Notes: generated from the letters alone by a model not told the origin. Numbered from the stretch's first letter, positions 47,311 through 61,110 are shown. The stretch is 64,000 nucleotides of DNA from Schistosoma haematobium (GCF_000699445.3 NC_067195.1:59061591-59125590); one strand, 5' to 3'. Numbers and translations: made by a program.

Positions 47311-47939
47311 TATATATATATATTTTTTTTCATCATAAAGCGACAACCGGTTTCAAGTAGTCCGTATAGATTTTATGGATGAAAGAAAGAAAATAAAGGA
47401 TTTAAAATATTCAGTCAATAAGTAGTAATTAACGTCATATTTACTGGTCTTTATTGCCAATCGAATTCTATTGAGCAAATTACGGTACTCCTTGCATACT
47501 AAGTAAAAAATTAGTATAAAATTCTGTCGCAATAAACGTTATATCGTGATTTGAATTATGGAGTGGTAATTTTCTGGCAATTCTATATTAGATGAAATAG
47601 ATTTTGTTTACAAAAAGCATATCATCTTCTAGAAGATCGGAAATAAGATTTGGCAACAAGTGTGAATTAGTATGCAACCTAAGTCTACAATTTCATTTCA
47701 TTTTGATTCAACTACGTATTATCATGAGAAAAGATATTCAAAAAGAAATAATTCTTGTTCAGTATTTTGTAAGTTTAAACAAATAGCAAATTTTTTTTAA
47801 TATGCATTATCCTAATAAAATTGAACTCTTATTGCGTAATATTCTCAGTCATAAAATCTATACATATATTTAGAATTATAATGTATTTCAGGAAAATTGT
47901 AATATCTTGAAAGTGCATTGAGATGCATTTTACTCATAT

Positions 47940-48221
47940 TGTAGTGTGTACCACTGATATCGACAGATATAAGTAGTATGTATCATCAATAGAAAGTAAA
48001 ATGCCTGTCAGGACAAGGTTAAGAAGATCAAAGAAAAAAGAACGAGAACAAAGAACAATTTGGTGTGGAATCGAAAGTACAATGAAGTCTGAGGCGATTG
48101 ACCGATATTTGCAGAAGGAAAAGTCAAGTTTGAGACAATTGATTGACATTTTGCAAATTAAATATTGTATGGTTTTCAAATTTTACTAAGATTGTCCACA
48201 TTTGTGTTCTTGTCCACTACA
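47940..48221 (+). mobile_element. Solo LTR with ATAT target duplication
   Basis: 282 bp, TGTAGTG at the start and CACTACA at the end (perfect 7-bp inverse). ATAT at 47936-47939 and 48222-48225. The internal palindrome ATATCGACAGATATAAGTAG is present. Best-preserved solo copy of the family. Confidence 0.85.
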
Positions 48222-48761
48222 ATATAAGAACTCCAAAACTGATAAATTTATTACATGAACATCGGTTTCTATGTTGAGCATAAATGGAAAATAAAGATTG
48301 AAATAAATAAAGATTGATAATTGGAGTAATGGATATTTTCAAAATCTAAAAACAGATTCATATGTTTAAACTTGATAAGTAAAATTCAATGGATAGTTGT
48401 TTCTTCATTCACTTTCTAAATTATCTACTTAGATAGTTCATTTGATTTTATGTTTATTCTAATTTTGACTAAGAGACTAACTTTAGTGCTTTGGTGATTA
48501 CGTTCTAAAAACAACATTTCGATCAAATTGAGACTTTGTTTAACTTAAATGTTATTTTCTGTATGAAATAGTATAATTAAGGTAAATTATAAACAACTAA
48601 AAATCATTGAACAGATACTTTGTAATCGTGTAAAACTAGCTCATCTTTTACACAATTATAACCTCGAATTGAATCAAATTCAAATCAAGTATATTTCATA
48701 TCAAATATAATATTTTTGAAACCACCTTACTGAATATAATTTCATAAAGAAATTAGAATAT

Positions 48762-49190
48762 TGTTATAAGTTGTGGCCTGTGTGCCCTGGTAATGTATAA
48801 CACAACGATATCGCCAATTAGAGAGCAGTGAATTATCGATCGGACCAATGATGCGTAAAACACGTACGAGCAGTTTATAGTCCTTATCACTCCTGCTTCC
48901 CGCCTAGCCTATCCAGTTAAGTCCAGAACACCAATCTCAGCCTCTGCATTATGCATTATGTATTTCACGCATACTGGGTTTATATACCAACCAGACAGAC
49001 CACAACGTACCATATAAATATGAAACAACATTTGTACAAGAATTAGCCAAATGTGGCTGTGAATGGGGGAGGTAGTAATTAGTAGACAGGGCATAATTCA
49101 AGAATGGTAGATCGTATAATAATAGTTCATAGATCAAAATAAAGCTCATAATAAGAGGGAAGTGAATATGAACAGTTTAGTTACATGACA
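48762..49190 (+). repeat. GC-richer segment, possible LTR
   Basis: Begins TGTTATAAGTTGTGGCCTGT and contains a plus-strand AATAAAG near 49138. Base composition and length would fit an LTR, but neither its ends nor a target duplication could be fixed. Minus-strand open frames inside it match nothing I know. Confidence 0.35.
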
Positions 49191-50038
49191 ATTACACGAT
49201 AAAAATATACGTTTAGTATTGGTCCATAAATGGATCCCTAAAGTTATCATTCATTCTGCTTATCAGGACATAACAAATATTGAACCAAAAAAAATTTTTT
49301 AACTCATCTCATTAAACTCATTTCAATCGGTTGCTTTTAACTGTCATAAAAACGAATCATAAATTCTAAGTTATCAACTAGATTTTACAATGAAAAGAAA
49401 AGAAAAAAATTTTTTTGTTCTTTTTCCTCTAGGGAATTATTCAACAAAAAAGACATTCTACTGACAAGCAAATTTACCAACAATGAAATTTAGACAAGTG
49501 GGAATAAACACATTGACTTGAATAGAATAGAATTATTCTTAGTATTGAAATTACATGTAATTAAAATGTCAAAATATATGTATATCAATATTACATTTTT
49601 CTATTCATTATTATTATTATCTTCATGAATTAGTTGACTCTATTCAGTATTCTATCTTGTGTAGAAAACTGATATTAAAGTTGTCGAATCTAATGACAAT
49701 GTCAATTAGTTCTTATGATAATGTCAATTTGTGTTATCTATAATTCTAGTCAACATTTTTTGATGACTTTTAACTTCTTGTTTATTTACTATTTTGTTCT
49801 GTGGTTACTTCATAGAAAAGAAAAAAATAAGGTGAACTGATTTTTTTTTTAGTTATTATTAACGGTTATTTAGATCGAAGTATTAGTTTGTGTTATGATA
49901 TTCTAAAATAAATCATTTATAGAAAACCTCTTTTAGTTGTTATGTAAGAGATCCATAATCAGGATAAAATTAAAGAATTTTACATCTTGTAGTACCAGTC
50001 AAATGATATAGAAGAAATCAGACAATTTTTAAATATCA
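49191..50038. other. AT-rich, nothing recognised
   Basis: Homopolymer runs and ATT repeats only. Confidence 0.5.
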
Positions 50039-50494
50039 AAAAGGGGATTTGTGGAGATTTTAGTAATTTTAATAGTTGGATTCATGAGTTGATTTAAGTT
50101 AGACCACCATTGAAAACTTGGAAGTACTGGATGGCCATTCCGTCCTAGTAAGAAACTCCTCAGTAGTGCATATTCATGATACCGCATGTAAGATTCGAAC
50201 TCAAGACCTTTGGTCTTACGTGCGAACGCTCAATCCCTAAAACGCTGCGCCGGCATCCAACTGTGTTATTGTTTAACTTCAGTCAATCCATGATATTGCA
50301 CAACCCTTCATCTATTGTCAGAAGTGGATAAATATCTCGCACCCAACAAGGATTAGATTCCATTGATCACGGCTTCCCATAGTAGGATGAAACGACCGTC
50401 CAGTATTTCCAGGTTTTCAGTGGGGGTATAACTTAAATCAACTCATGAATTCAACTATTAAAATTACTAAAATCTCCACGAATCTCCATTTTAA
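50039..50494. mobile_element. Family A SINE (diverged subfamily), fold-back
   Basis: Minus arm 50039-50377 (tail to head) and plus arm from 50378 that starts at hammerhead loop II (TAGTAGGATGAAACG). The flanks are unusual: CAGACAATTTTTAAATAT on the left and its near-inverse on the right (about 50495-50545), so the inverted symmetry continues outside the SINE. Confidence 0.8.
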
Positions 50495-51059
50495 TATTAA
50501 AAATTGTCTGAATCCATCTATATCATCATATATATAACGGCATCAGAGTTAATCTCACAGTACTCACATATATTGATTAAAATATACTTTTCATAACATA
50601 ATTTAATATTATTTATGTCATAGATAGTTGATGTTTTCTATTCATGTTTTCGTTACGTTAATAAAGTATAAAGAGTTATTTGTTATTCTCGATAACACAG
50701 AATTCTCTCAACTAGTAATAAGTTCCATGAACGTTTTCAAACATAAACCCCTGTTCTATCAGCTTATTGTATTGTACACTAAAACTAAACAATCAAATCT
50801 AGTCCATAATGTTTTAAACTTAATTTCTATAAACAAGTCTTTTCAGGAGAAATTTTAGTTACTTTAAAAAATATTCAGAATTTTGATTTCACTGAACATT
50901 CGATTTTATAGTTTCAATAATCTTCAATAAAACAGTCTATTGATTTTACCATTTAATTCTTTATACAACTATATAACCTAGTAGAAGTTCCTATGTTTAA
51001 CAACATACATTCTACCATAAATGGAGCATAGTTTAAGTGTTTTAACTACTAAGTTATTC

Positions 51060-51205
51060 ATTAGTATAGGGGTTGTAGATATTATTAAGTTTTTGATTGG
51101 AATCATGAAGCAATTGAAGCTAGACCATCATAGAAGACCTGGAATCACTGGATGGCTGTTTTATCCTAATGTAGAACTCATCAGTGCACATCCATGTTTC
51201 CTGCG
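51060..51205 (-). mobile_element. Family A SINE, 3' part
   Basis: Tail and diverged hammerhead (minus strand). Ends near the start of the ribozyme. Confidence 0.6.
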
Positions 51206-51724
51206 GTTCCCGAATGAATTTTTTTCTACGACTGGATTAAAAACAAATTTTTTATTTTTTCATAGATTGTGTCATAGCAACAAAAACAAGTTAAATTAAA
51301 CACAGATTTAGGAAATTGATCATCTGTATTATGTTACAAATAGATTGTTTTTTTTATGGGATCAGAGATAATGTATCAAAAAAAATAATAATCAATGACA
51401 AGATAGTTAAATGGAATTATTGATTTTTTTTTCTGAAATAAGTTTGATTTCTGAATTTTTTTTCCTATTATAGAGTTACTACCAGAGATGATTATCTGGG
51501 AGGATAACAATACTGTCTGATATGGAAATATATGATCATTATTTTAAGGGATAAATTTTTAGAAAATCAATGAAAATTAATTTTGTTAACCAAATATTAA
51601 AGTCTCTTTTTTTTATAAATTAAAGATTAGAAAATATTTACATAATTAAATCACTTAATGACGATTATCTTATTTATACTTTACATAGGTAAAATAGTTT
51701 TACGTAGTTTTTTTATGTATCTTA

Positions 51725-52035
51725 TAGAGACTGATCCTAATTAGACAGCGAGTGAAGAAGAGCAAGTACAGGGTAGCAGGTTTTTTTCTACTGTGAGGCT
51801 CTTCATGAATGAACATCTACAATCCTGACAGGGATTTAAACCAAGACCTTCAGGTTTGGCTACAAGCACTTAATGTTTAAGCAACTGGATTAGCATCTAA
51901 TAGTTTACATTTCTAAGGATAATCAATTAACTTTATTGAGGAAACATCTTACCATGTCATCAGTGACTAATTGCCACACGACATGATTAAACTCTATTGG
52001 TCGTGACTTCTCACAAGAACTTTGTAATGTAAAGT
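51725..52035 (-). mobile_element. Family A SINE, old copy
   Basis: Low-similarity copy of most of the unit: hammerhead remnant near 51795, tRNA-like B box near 51835 and head sequence to 52035. Confidence 0.5.
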
Positions 52036-52807
52036 GAAAAATTAAACAAGGTTTGTAAATCCTTCAGAACAGTAATTCATATTTGCTAATAGATATTTCG
52101 TAAGGTTATCAATGAGTGACTAACCCTACGAAAAGTGGAAAATATCAGTTCAATTAATATAATATAAACACCATAATTAGTTTTCACTAGGGAATTATGG
52201 TCACAACTCACACTGAACCATGAAATTGTTCTTGAATGAAAAGAAATATTGTGGTACTATGAGTAATAACCTGATAACTTATTATAAATGCTAAAATTAT
52301 AGATAAGTTGGATGATCGAAGATTTTCAATAGTTCGAATGTAGCTTTAACCAAGGGTTATCATTGATTAAAGAGCAATGAAAAAACAAGGTGTGTTTTCT
52401 TCTTACATTCTTATTGTTTGTCGGTACGCTTACATAAACGTACATTACACACAAGTATGAATCTACAGAGGAAGATTCACACTTTCAACTTTATTTACTT
52501 CATGATTTAATGTAACCACCTCCCAGTGCTTCCATATTTAAACTCCATGTGTCATGGCTGTACACTAGAGCCTCGAAAACCTAACACCAAGTTATTCAAT
52601 AAATGATTGTTCTTTAGATGATGGTATTGTAACAGCTAGTTCAATTTAAAGATCATCCAGATTTTACATCAGATTGTTATCACTTACAAATTATCAAATC
52701 TTCGAATATAACCAAATTCTATTAACCATCCAACTAACTAATTCTCAGTAATAATTCAATTTCACCTAATAAATTGATGTGTTATTCTCTAAAACTGATT
52801 TCAAATT

Positions 52808-53275
52808 TTCAGTCCGGGATTGTGAAGATTGCTGAGTTTCACCGAAATCATGAACCGAATAATGTTAGACCACTACTAAAAACCTGGAACCACTGGGTGG
52901 CAGTATCATCCTAGTAACATTGATCTATTCACGTGCTCACTAGTGACTAGCTTTGAGAGGGAATTTTTGGAGTTCTAGTAAGAAGCCATAACCAGTAGAA
53001 CCAAGCCCTGTCGATAGTTACCTACTGGAGACAGTGTAAGATGATAGCGCAATATTGGTGAATCGTTTAAAGTAAGATGTTAACACCATTGGATACCAGC
53101 TTAGTGGTCTGAAGGTTAGGCGTTTGTGCGGGACTGAAGGTCCTGGGTTTGATTTCCATCTGAGGGGTCGAGAATGAGCGCTTCTATGAAGTCCCATATT
53201 AGGACTAAACGGCCGTCCACTCTTTCCAAGTTTCCAATGATATTATTATACTCATCGATTCATGATTCCAATAAA
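52808..53275. mobile_element. Family A SINE, fold-back with complete plus arm
   Basis: Minus arm about 52808-52918 (tail, part of hammerhead) and plus arm about 52933-53275 with head (CGTGCTCACTAGTGACTAGC), tRNA-like part (TTAGTGGTCTGAAGG; GGGTTTGATTTCC), hammerhead and tail. Flanks TAAAACTGATTTCAA and TAAAACTAGTTCAA may be a diverged target duplication. Confidence 0.75.
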
Positions 53276-53456
53276 ACTAGTTCAACTTCTTATATCCCTC
53301 TATTCAATATCATATGATGAAAATTTGATTTTTGGATACATCAATATTTCAACAATCTAAACAATAGTTACTTTTGATTATTCATTAGTAAATTACTCTT
53401 TTCTTATGATTACAGTTGTGTTTTTTAAAACAAAAACTATGATTGTTATGATTTTA

Positions 53457-53859
53457 TCAGTAGGGGTCTTGTGGAGAGTTCAGAAAATTCACTGATTGAA
53501 ATCATAAGTCAATTGAAGCTAGACCACAACGGAAAACCTGGAAGCACTGGACGGCCGTCTCGTCCTAGTATGGGACTCCTCAGCAGTGCGCATCCACGAT
53601 CACGCACCCCGCGAGATTCCAACCCAGGACCTATCAGTCTCTCGCCGGGCGCTTAACCAACTAGACCACTGAGCCGGCCGGCATCCAACGGTGTTAATGT
53701 CTAACTTCAACCAATCGACGAAGTTGCACCACCGTACACTATTGTCATCAGTTAGTTGATATCTCACAACAGACCTGGTTGAACTCCACTGGTAACGACT
53801 TCTCACTAGAACTCCAGGAGTATTTCTCTTCAAGTCAGTCACTAGTGAGCACATTATGA
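53457..53859 (-). mobile_element. Family A SINE, full-length single copy with 11-bp target duplication
   Basis: A complete 403-bp unit on the minus strand, from head (GTGCTCACTAGTGACTGAC) to tail (CCCTACTGATAA). Direct repeats TTATGATTTTA at 53446-53456 and 53860-53870. The tRNA-like part and hammerhead (53544-53589) are near consensus, but GAAA reads GAGA. This is the reference for a normal, non-folded insertion. Confidence 0.85.
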
Positions 53860-53870
53860 TTATGATTTTA

Positions 53871-54926
53871 GAAAATTCACATTATAAATTGATTAGAGGA
53901 CAAGTTAGGGAATGTAATTTAAATTTATTTCCATATAACATCTCTTACATATATGTTTTTCTAAATTTATTTCGTTTCAAATGGATAAATATCACATTTG
54001 TTGTTTTTACTTCGTTTTCTTTTTTATTCATCGGAAGATTAGTTGTCATAATGAAATTGGCATTTATGACAGTTAATTAATATTCAGTGGTAACATTTAT
54101 TAACTTTACTTGTAACAAATTATTATTGTTCACCGCTTACTTGGATACAAAAGCAAATTCCCTGTAAAACCTTAGATTAACTTTATTGTTGATAAACTAA
54201 TAACAATAATAGTTTATTTAATGAAGTTTTGTAAAGATTCATTTAAATTGTAAGTTGTATTCGTTAAATACTAATCTCTTTTGGAGTATCAATGAAAATC
54301 AGGGAGTATTGACACAGCTATTTTTTTGTAGTATAGGAGTTTTCTTTTTAACAGGGCTCAGCTACTACTCCATTAAGAATCATGTTATCTTTTGTGTATA
54401 GTGATTAAATTTGCTTTTAAAATTGAATTTATCATTTTGACTAGGCATTAAAAAGTATTAACCAATTTCATAAGCTCTGGTTATACTAACGTTTATTTAA
54501 AGTAAAAATTAGAGAAATGGATAATTCTGTTATCCTATTTACATAACACCTACAACAATTTGAAATAATTTACAGTTACTACAACAGCGCCATTAGTAAC
54601 AAAAGTCAGCACTAAAAAAGAAAACAAATTATAAACTATTGTACTTCGATTTTCTTGATTATCTCAACTAACACAGAAAAACTGAAAATTCAGGTGTTCC
54701 GTAAGTCAACCCATAAAGACTGAGTTCTTAAATTCTGTGGCAACAAACTGACATCTGACAAAGTCAATCACATACAAGCTCTTTTCAATAGTTTAAAGAA
54801 ATTTTGTAATACATTCACCATACAAAGAAACTATTTCGAAAGGATGGCTATCTATTTTACATTATCACTCATTATCTAAAGAAAAATCAAGTCAGGAAAC
54901 CAAAAAACGAGCTTTCCTGATATATC
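53871..54926. other. No gene seen
   Basis: AT-rich; no exon or repeat recognised. Confidence 0.5.
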
Positions 54927-55510
54927 AGTCAGTCAGCTACAACGTAGGACCAGGCACATATATGCATCGGTTCAAGTTGCCACACACCATTACCACAACA
55001 AGATGAACACCGGATTCATAAAAGTAGTTAATTCAGAGGTGGTAGTATATAAAAGAAAGATTGCATATAAGGATATAGTACAAGAAGAAAGAATTAGTTC
55101 GTAGAAAGAAAGATATGAAGTGATTTTAATCTCTTCGTTTAAAGGAAGATAGAGAATGTATACGCCTACGCCATTGTAATCAATTCTGAGCCATGTCACC
55201 AAGAGTCTCCAGCCATTGGTTAAGATAGTCACGCGGACCCCGACCAAGTAGTCTGCACCTCCCAGCATGGCTCAGACTAGAAGTTAGTGACTTCAAGCAC
55301 TGATGCTACGTTTAGGTTTGGTCGCCCAAAACTTTCTTCCAACCATCCCCAACACTAGTTAGCATTGTGGGTCATGGTAATCGGTGTTCAGGCATACGTA
55401 ACACGTAGCCCAACCATTTCAGTCGATGAAGATTCACAACCTCATCAACTGACTTATCACCATCCCTTAATACCCTACATCTAACCTCACTATTACTTAC
55501 CCAGTGATCC
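54927..55510 (-). mobile_element. RTE-like retrotransposon, 3' fragment, longer copy
   Basis: The minus strand from about 55510 encodes DHWVSNSEVRCRVLRDGD, SVDEVVNLHRLKWLGYVLRM and PEHRLP, then in broken frames the HVGRC-type tail also present at 6831-7225. Several stop codons interrupt it. The 3' untranslated part down to 54927 matches 6831 onwards almost base for base. Confidence 0.8.
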
Positions 55511-56059
55511 CTGATATATATATGAAAGATTGATCAGAAAAGCTATTAGGGACTGGGGTCGCTCACGGCCAGTAAAATCTCTTCGGTCAGTTCTACAAAA
55601 ATCAATGTCGTCTTCATTTTCAACTAAATGAATACTAATGATCATTAGAACAGGACGACATCTCTTTCTATCAAAACATGTAGATTAATGTGGACGTAGA
55701 TGCGGCTTAGAAAACTTTAAAAGTTGGGACAGACACTGCGTGAAGAACACTGGGGAATTTTCTGGACGTCTCAGACTTAATCACAATTAGTCAATCAGTA
55801 ATCATTAAAGAAATAAAAATAGATGCATTTTATCAAACAGTCATAAAAACCATAATTAACTGTAAGACTATAATTCTGCTGAATTGTTAAGACAATCAAA
55901 GTAAATATACAGACGATAATAAGGTAAGTATTAGCAACCAATCAAATACAAGGTCGATGGAACAAGTTCCTAGTCGCTTATGTAACAATTCATATCATAC
56001 ACTTAATCTGAAGTTAGTACTCCTAATTTTATTCAGTGAGACAATGGAAGCTTCATGAA

Positions 56060-56260
56060 TAAACCAGTCAGATATGAGAACAACCTGATCCCTAGACATT
56101 GGAGAAGCATCTATCTTTCTACAAGGAATTAAACTAAAGGTTTGTAGGTTTCCGATTTAACACAAAACCACTGACCCATTAGATCATCATCCAATTAAGT
56201 ACAGTTTCGGTTTGATCAGTAGTACATTACTTTCAACATGATTAACTCTATAAGTATATC
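56060..56260 (-). repeat. Family A SINE, very old copy
   Basis: Weak resemblance to the tRNA-like part and hammerhead edges (ACCACTGACCCATTAGATCATC). Boundaries uncertain. Confidence 0.35.
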
Positions 56261-58084
56261 AAGGGTCATTGAACATGTGCCGAAATGGCTTCAAAAACAA
56301 TTAATGTAAAATGGTCCGATCAACGTAGGACGTAGAAAACCATATTCGTCGATAGCGAAACATATAAATGAAACGGGACATAAAATTAACATTAATATAG
56401 CTTTTAAAATGTAGTACAGAAATTGTCAAGGATAACTTTTCAGGTTTATTCGTAAATTTAAACGCCCTTAGGTGTACAAAAACAATTTGTCATAACCTTG
56501 AATTTACCCTGGTAATCATTAAGTCATTTTATGGCCTAGGATAATGAGACAATTTCCTATTCTTTCTATCAGATATAAAATGTTTCTCTCCCCTTTGTTA
56601 CCTTTATTCACTTGTACTTTCATTTAATTGACCTTTATTAAGTTTCATATAAAAATGCCCTGACCAGATTGTTCGATATCTATAGCGCAAATACATCACA
56701 TCTATTTAGATCAACTCCGTCTTCTAATTGTTCTATCGAAAAGATGAGTACTTTATTACGAATTTTAGGCAGGTTTCTGTATAATTTTAATGTAAATGTG
56801 TATATATGTACAGGTATAAAAAACTAATATTAGCACAAGAATGAACTTAAATGGAATATATATTCTTTATATCCAAGACCATTACTGACTATTATTATTG
56901 TCTCCTTTAAATGTCTGGTATATTTCTTTAGATCAAAGTACTTTAATTTTACAATCTTTCAGGTTTCAATACACCTGCTTTCATGGTAATAACATAATTT
57001 ATTATTATGAAGACAAAAAGATTAACTAACCTACTGAATATAACAAAAATATCATGACTTTTGTCTTGTTAACACATTACCACTCTATACACCTATATAC
57101 ATGTTAATGTATATACATAAATACACTGATATATAGTCATAAAGACAATTATTCACATAGAAATACATTAGTTCCTTCATTAATCATCATAATATTAGTC
57201 ATAGACTATTAGATAACACTTAATTTATGAATTTTATTCTAATTATTATGATGTAAGTGAATAAACTTTGATTAAATTGTTCAACATTGATTATAATATG
57301 GGTTTATAGGACAGAAATATAATGAAGGTTAAATAAAACGGTTGCCATAGTTATACATAGGATGGTAAAATGTTTTAAAATCGAAAAGGCAAAACATTTC
57401 TTGTCTTTGTCATTCCTTCTCCCTTCTCTCCCCTTCCCTCCTCTCTCTCTCTCTCTTTGTATATAGGCTAGCTTATCACTAGTATTCGTACGTGATAAAA
57501 AGTCATCATTATCGCGAATTCATGTTGATTAAGAAAATCGTTGTTAATAAACATAAAAGCTAAAATTCTTTTTTTTTGTCAGTAAAATTTTATACCTTTT
57601 AATGTCTATAAGTAAATATATATGTGTGTATATAATGGTTGGGTGTTTATTTTGTTACGTGCTTTCGATACATGTTTCACAGAGGTGATAAACATCTGCA
57701 TTGAACTGATCGGAATTATACAAATATACATTTGTTTGTTGGCACGCCTGTATGTTCATGTCTGTGTACACCTCTCTTTATCTAAATATATATATATACA
57801 GATAAATAGATATGTGTAATTGTGATAAAAGACGACCAAATTAGAAAAATGGTATATAAAAGAATAATGATTAAAATGGATAATAATAATTAACGAATAC
57901 ATGATGTGATTATTGGACTAAAACATATAATTATATAAAGTGTTAATAATAATAATAATAATAATGGTAATATTAATACTATAGTTGAAGGCGGAAAACA
58001 GATTTCATTCAAATAAAAAAAGAAGAAAAATCATGTTAATTCGTTACAGTTAAATAGATTTATTAATAGGATATTTATTCGACT
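56261..58084. other. No gene seen
   Basis: AT-rich with a CT run near 57440-57457, TA-rich patches and an ATA repeat near 57943-57963. Confidence 0.5.
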
Positions 58085-58440
58085 GTTCAATTTTCATCAG
58101 AAAGGGTTTTGGGGAGATTTCAGAAATTTCAATGGTTGAAATCATGAGTCAATTGAAGCTAGACCACCATGGAAAACATGGAAGCACTGGACGGTAGTTT
58201 CGTCCTAGTAAGGGACTCCTCAGCAGTGCGCATCTACAATCCCACCTCGCGAGATTCCAACCCAAGACCTATCAGTCTGGCCTGCGAACTTAAGCTAATC
58301 CACGAAATTCAGCGACACATTCACCATTGTCTTCAATGAGTTACTATCTCACAACGGACACAGTTGAACTCCACTGGTTACTGCTTCTTACTAGAACTCC
58401 AGGAAATACACCTGTTGAAGCCAGTCACTAGTGAGCATAT
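58085..58440 (-). mobile_element. Family A SINE, nearly full length with internal loss
   Basis: Tail, hammerhead (58184-58229: core CTGAGGA intact, stem III reduced to ACTA/CCGT), part of the tRNA-like region and the head. About 50 bp of the tRNA-like 5' half (A box side) is missing near 58285. Confidence 0.75.
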
Positions 58441-58477
58441 AATGAATTGTTTATCAATAAAATCTACAGTTAATAAT

Positions 58478-58671
58478 AAATATGTATTTTTATTATATCA
58501 CAATGAGTAGAAAAATTGTAATTCTGATGTTTCATGACTTAATGCAAATCACTTCTTCAGGGTAAATATTATTTATTTACTTATTTACCCTGAAGAAGTG
58601 ATTTGCATTAAGTCATGAAACATCAGAATTACAATTTTTCTGCTCATTGTGATATAATAAAAAATATATTT
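58478..58671. repeat. Near-perfect palindrome, arms about 89 bp
   Basis: Arms 58478-58567 and 58583-58671 are inverted copies with very few differences around a 15-nt spacer. The arm sequence (for example GAAGAAGTGATTTGCATTAA) is not part of any SINE family here and contains no recognised gene. Confidence 0.85.
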
Positions 58672-60165
58672 ACTATCATCTCCCTACTCAATGGTCAATT
58701 TTTTTGAACTATCAAGTCCAAACTTATTATTGATACCTAAAAAAATTTAGTTATATATGGAAATGTAAAAGTGACATAAATGTTAACATTGTTTTTGTTT
58801 AAAGTTAACATCAGTTTCGAAATCATAAACAAACGATAGAAATCATTGGTCAGTTTTCTTGAATTCTTTAACAACACATATATAACATCATATAGTATTA
58901 ACCACCAAAGCTTTCTTTGTCACAGGAAGTTATTAAACTATCATTTATTAGGATTCACAAATTTTTGTTAAACTTTAGACTACTTTGACACCACACGTTA
59001 CAGATTTTCATAGAGATTCGTAAAATTCATTTTGAATCTCATGACTAATGTGAACATGATTCGTGTTATAGTAAACTCATGGCTCTGTCGTATAAAATAA
59101 AATATCGTTTTGAACACAGTCCTTATATCGTAAAATGCCAACCATAACATCTGAAATACCGTACAAAAGGCATCGGATCATAGTCGTTTAAGTTTTAAAT
59201 TAAAATGAATCAGATGTCTAATGATTTAATGTTATTTCAAAAATGATCCTTCAACTAATGTCACATTATGGTAAAAAATTACTTTGAAATATCTTCATTA
59301 TTTTTAGTCCATTGCAATTTGAGAAATATGCACAAAAAATACTGTCAAAATCATACACCCGTAAAGCTTCATAGTAGTCATTTTAAATTATTGTTATTAT
59401 TATCATCTTAATCATCAGTAGACCATCGATATCATCTTAGGAAATTAAGAAGATTCAACTTCATTCTATTTACAAGTCCATACACTTAAAATCTATTTTA
59501 TTCTAAGAAAGTAATAGGAAGAATATGTACTTATGGTCAAGAACTGTGTTCTCTATTGCTCTTTACCGATTAGACTGTAAGATAACAAAAACTAGAATAA
59601 TCTATTAAGGTATTTAGATACAAGTGTATGCTTATGGTTATTATTATTATTATTATTAATGATTAATAAACAAGATATAAGTAGGATTAAGAGAAGGGAA
59701 AAAGCCTTAGACAATTCTCCACTTATGATAATAAAAATGTAAAAACAAAACACAAGCGAAATAGGATACATTTTTGAAGGTATTCTGTTACTAACAATTT
59801 TGTTATCAGCATGAATATTGTACCATCAACAAAGAAATAAAAAGTTATCTACCTCATGTAGATTTGTCTAGTGAATTATATTGACCACATTAAAGTAATT
59901 ATAAAAAAACATCTACGTACCATAGAAACAATGATTTCCTATCGAAACGTATGAATATTCGTCTATCTATACATATATGTGATAAACTATGGATAATGAT
60001 TGTCCATTAGTGAATTGTGCATACTATTCAAAAGTTAAAGTTTGTAACGATTCTTCATCAAATTCAATCTCGGAATAGTATCATCTAATGAATTATTATA
60101 AACCAATAAATAAATCGAAATAATTCATTCCCATAATTGATTTCTGATTGAACATGATTACAAGT
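58672..60165. other. No gene seen
   Basis: AT-rich with an ATT microsatellite near 59640-59660; nothing else recognised. Confidence 0.5.
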
Positions 60166-60178
60166 ATAGATAAATTGT

Positions 60179-60591
60179 ATTGAGATTAGATGGTGGTTGG
60201 AGGTAGTCAACAAGAAACCCTGGAACCGGGTTTTGTGCTACTTGGCACTCGTCAGCAAGGTGTACCTGTAATCTTGAGGGAACTGGTGATCTCTGGCGGG
60301 TTCGATCTCAAGTCACCCAGCTTCACAGTCAGAGACGTTACCACTGAGCTATCCGAGCCGTGACTAACCTTCTGTAGGACTGAGATGTAATCACAATTGA
60401 TTGATCACTGGGTGATGATCAATGTCATGCTTGTCTAGTCCTTATTAGTGCAGATCGAATACATAGTGCCCGCAGTGTCGAATCACCTAGACTGGTGGCC
60501 ACATCGCAACATGATCGATAGCATTCGATCTGCAATAATAAGGACTAGACAAGCATGACATTGATCACCACCCAGTGATCAATCAATTGTG
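60179..60591. mobile_element. Family C hammerhead SINE, fold-back with 13-bp target duplication
   Basis: Minus arm 60179-60469 (post-ribozyme end, hammerhead, tRNA-like part, linker) and plus arm 60470-60591 (linker only). Perfect repeats ATAGATAAATTGT at 60166-60178 and 60592-60604. The hammerhead has G12 changed to A. The outer ends are the reverse of those at 39603-40081, showing permuted start points. Confidence 0.9.
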
Positions 60592-60719
60592 ATAGATAAA
60601 TTGTGCTTAACCAACAACTGAATTGTGTGTACTTTGATAAGTAGGAAAATTTTATTTAAAGCTTTATTAGTACAACATCAATATGAATGATCATAAATAA
60701 ATAAATAAATAATTATAAG

Positions 60720-61110
60720 AATGGGGGTTTAGGGAGATTATAGTCATTTTAACAGTTGATTTTATGAGTCGATTTAAGGTAGACCACCACTGAAAGCCTT
60801 CAAGTACTGGATGTCCATTCCGCCCTAGCATGGAACTCCTCAGTAGTGTACATCCACGATCCGTAATGCAAGACTCAAATCCGGGAACTTCGGTCTTACG
60901 TGCGAACGCTTAACTCCTACAACAGTGGGCCTGCATCTATCGGTATTGATGTCTAACTTCAGTCGATATTGCGCAACCCTTTATCTATTGCCTGAGGTAG
61001 ATAGCTATCTCACATTCGATATGGATTGGGCTTCACCGGTCATCGCTTTCCGTCGAAACAGCCGTCCAGTACTTCCAGGTTTTCAGTGGTGGTCTAGCTC
61101 AGATCGACTA
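60720..61110. mobile_element. Family A SINE (diverged subfamily), fold-back
   Basis: Minus arm about 60720-61047 and plus arm from about 61050, which starts in the hammerhead (CGAAACAGCCGTCCAGTAC). A TA run follows at 61117-61141, and 61142-61677 shows nothing else. Confidence 0.7.

Noticed and set aside
48909..49149. Two minus-strand open frames in the GC-richer segment
   Set aside because: They overlap in different frames in a probable repeat and match no known family.
53582..53690. tRNA gene in family A (A box and B box present)
   Set aside because: The segment lacks a proper acceptor stem and is always followed by the hammerhead; it is a tRNA-derived SINE head.
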